Shown here piece after piece: positions 54,564 through 55,035 of a stretch of 55,035 nucleotides of DNA. The DNA is from CAZDXJ01 sp964509475 (GTDB taxonomy: Bacteria; Pseudomonadota; Gammaproteobacteria; Methylococcales; Methylomonadaceae), in contig CAZDXJ010000008.1 in assembly GCA_964509475.1 (NCBI GenBank), forward strand, positions 1-55,035. Reading direction: 5' to 3'. The translations under genes were made by a program, and so were the position numbers. Numbering within the stretch: position 1 is the first letter of the stretch; each line of letters begins with the position of its first letter. The notes beneath the pieces are model-generated. The model was not told where the DNA came from. It was given only the letters and a program-made list of their open reading frames with translations, and did not search any database.

Positions 54564-54578
54564 TATTGTCTGACAATA
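54564..54578. promoter_or_regulatory. Palindromic operator before the antitoxin gene
   Basis: TATTGTC-T-GACAATA is a perfect 7-bp inverted repeat with one central base. It ends 8 bases before the antitoxin ATG, in the 42-base gap after cas6e. An RHH antitoxin would be expected to bind such a site, giving the toxin-antitoxin-cas1-cas2 part its own autoregulated promoter. Confidence 0.7.
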
Positions 54579-54597
54579 TGTCATACAAACTATAACA

Positions 54598-55035
54598 TTA
54601 TGCTTTGGCTACTGAAAGCAGCCCACAGCCAAAGGCTTTGGCGGGCCCTATGCCTGTTTGGAACAATGCTGAAAAAGCATCCGGGTCTGTAATGCTCAAT
54701 ATGCCATCAAACAGCACGGGCTGTATTTTGCCGCTCCGATTTTCTTTGGTTTTACGAAAATATAAAATCGGCTCAGGTTGAATGATGAGTGTTTCCAATT
54801 GAGCAATATCCTGTAATTTACGCTCCAACCAGGCTTGCTGCTGATCTTCATGAATCAGAGGAACCCGTACTGTTTTGGTATAGGTTTTACCTTTTTTCTC
54901 AACTGTGCCCTTACGACTATCCTTAATCGTTTTAACCGGATTGGCACGCAAACGGAAACGGAAACGCTGGCCTGATGAAAAAACAGGATTATAGTCACGC
55001 CAATCCAAAATAACGGGGCTATCTTCTGATTGTTG
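54598..55035 (-). CDS. cas6e: Cas6e pre-crRNA endoribonuclease, C-terminal part (cut by window edge)
   Basis: The frame is open to base 55035 and its start is outside the window. The visible 145 or so residues contain VPLIHEDQQQAWLERKL and the C-terminal glycine-rich GIGPAKAFGCGLLSVAKA, the signature of Cas6e/CasE. Cas6e cuts the repeat hairpin to make crRNA and stays in the Cascade complex. The remaining type I-E genes (cas3, cas8e, cse2, cas7, cas5) would be expected beyond the right edge. Confidence 0.93.
   Translation of the reverse strand, partial: QQSEDSPVILDWRDYNPVFSSGQRFRFRLRANPVKTIKDSRKGTVEKKGKTYTKTVRVPLIHEDQQQAWLERKLQDIAQLETLIIQPEPILYFRKTKENRSGKIQPVLFDGILSITDPDAFSALFQTGIGPAKAFGCGLLSVAKA

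Overview
The window looks like chromosome from a gammaproteobacterial methanotroph or methylotroph (Methylococcales-like). The evidence is a lanthanide-type methanol dehydrogenase (xoxF) with xoxJ, a large hopanoid locus that uses a single squalene synthase instead of HpnCDE, a rubredoxin/rubredoxin reductase pair, a MauG-like dihaem peroxidase, and the gammaproteobacterial order holB-pilZ-tatD. The genus cannot be fixed from sequence reading alone.

Region 1 (1-14,200) is hopanoid lipid synthesis and transport. On the minus strand, squalene synthase, shc, hpnG, hpnN, hpnO, copC, copD and the start of dxs are packed with gaps of 20 bases or fewer or small overlaps, so precursor supply (dxs), cyclisation, side-chain processing and export look co-transcribed. 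The divergent plus-strand unit is hpnH, hpnB, hpnM and mlaA. apt follows convergently and could salvage the adenine that HpnG releases. Bases 14,702-15,257 hold two short relics of Mu-like phage head genes.

Region 2 (15,258-24,500) has rmuC, a minus-strand cluster of DUF938 protein, beta-carbonic anhydrase and SDR, a divergent sigma-54 activator with an unusual sensor domain, rubredoxin and its reductase, and a membrane P-loop protein of unknown function. A 176-bp inverted-repeat-bounded element occurs twice here, with additional decayed pieces.

Region 3 (24,740-45,314) is mostly housekeeping: LdtD/MepK-type peptidoglycan enzymes, tatD-pilZ-holB, an FNR regulator followed by a degenerate Fic/zeta-kinase fusion, an ABC-2 exporter, ppx, a cytochrome c peroxidase, rluB-scpB-scpA-M50 protease-yciO-tsaB, and a DinG-family helicase.

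Region 4 (45,315-51,756) holds xoxF, a strong terminator, xoxJ, and the divergent metR/metE pair with a canonical MetR box.

Region 5 (51,757-55,035) is the end of a type I-E CRISPR-Cas locus on the minus strand: cas6e (cut by the window edge), then an RHH antitoxin and PIN-domain toxin embedded in the operon, then cas1 (frameshifted by one base), cas2, an AT-rich leader and an array of 8 repeats and 7 spacers. The toxin-antitoxin pair joined to cas1 by a one-base stop/start overlap, the broken cas1, and an inverted copy of the cas1 tail on the far side of the array are the most unusual features of the window.
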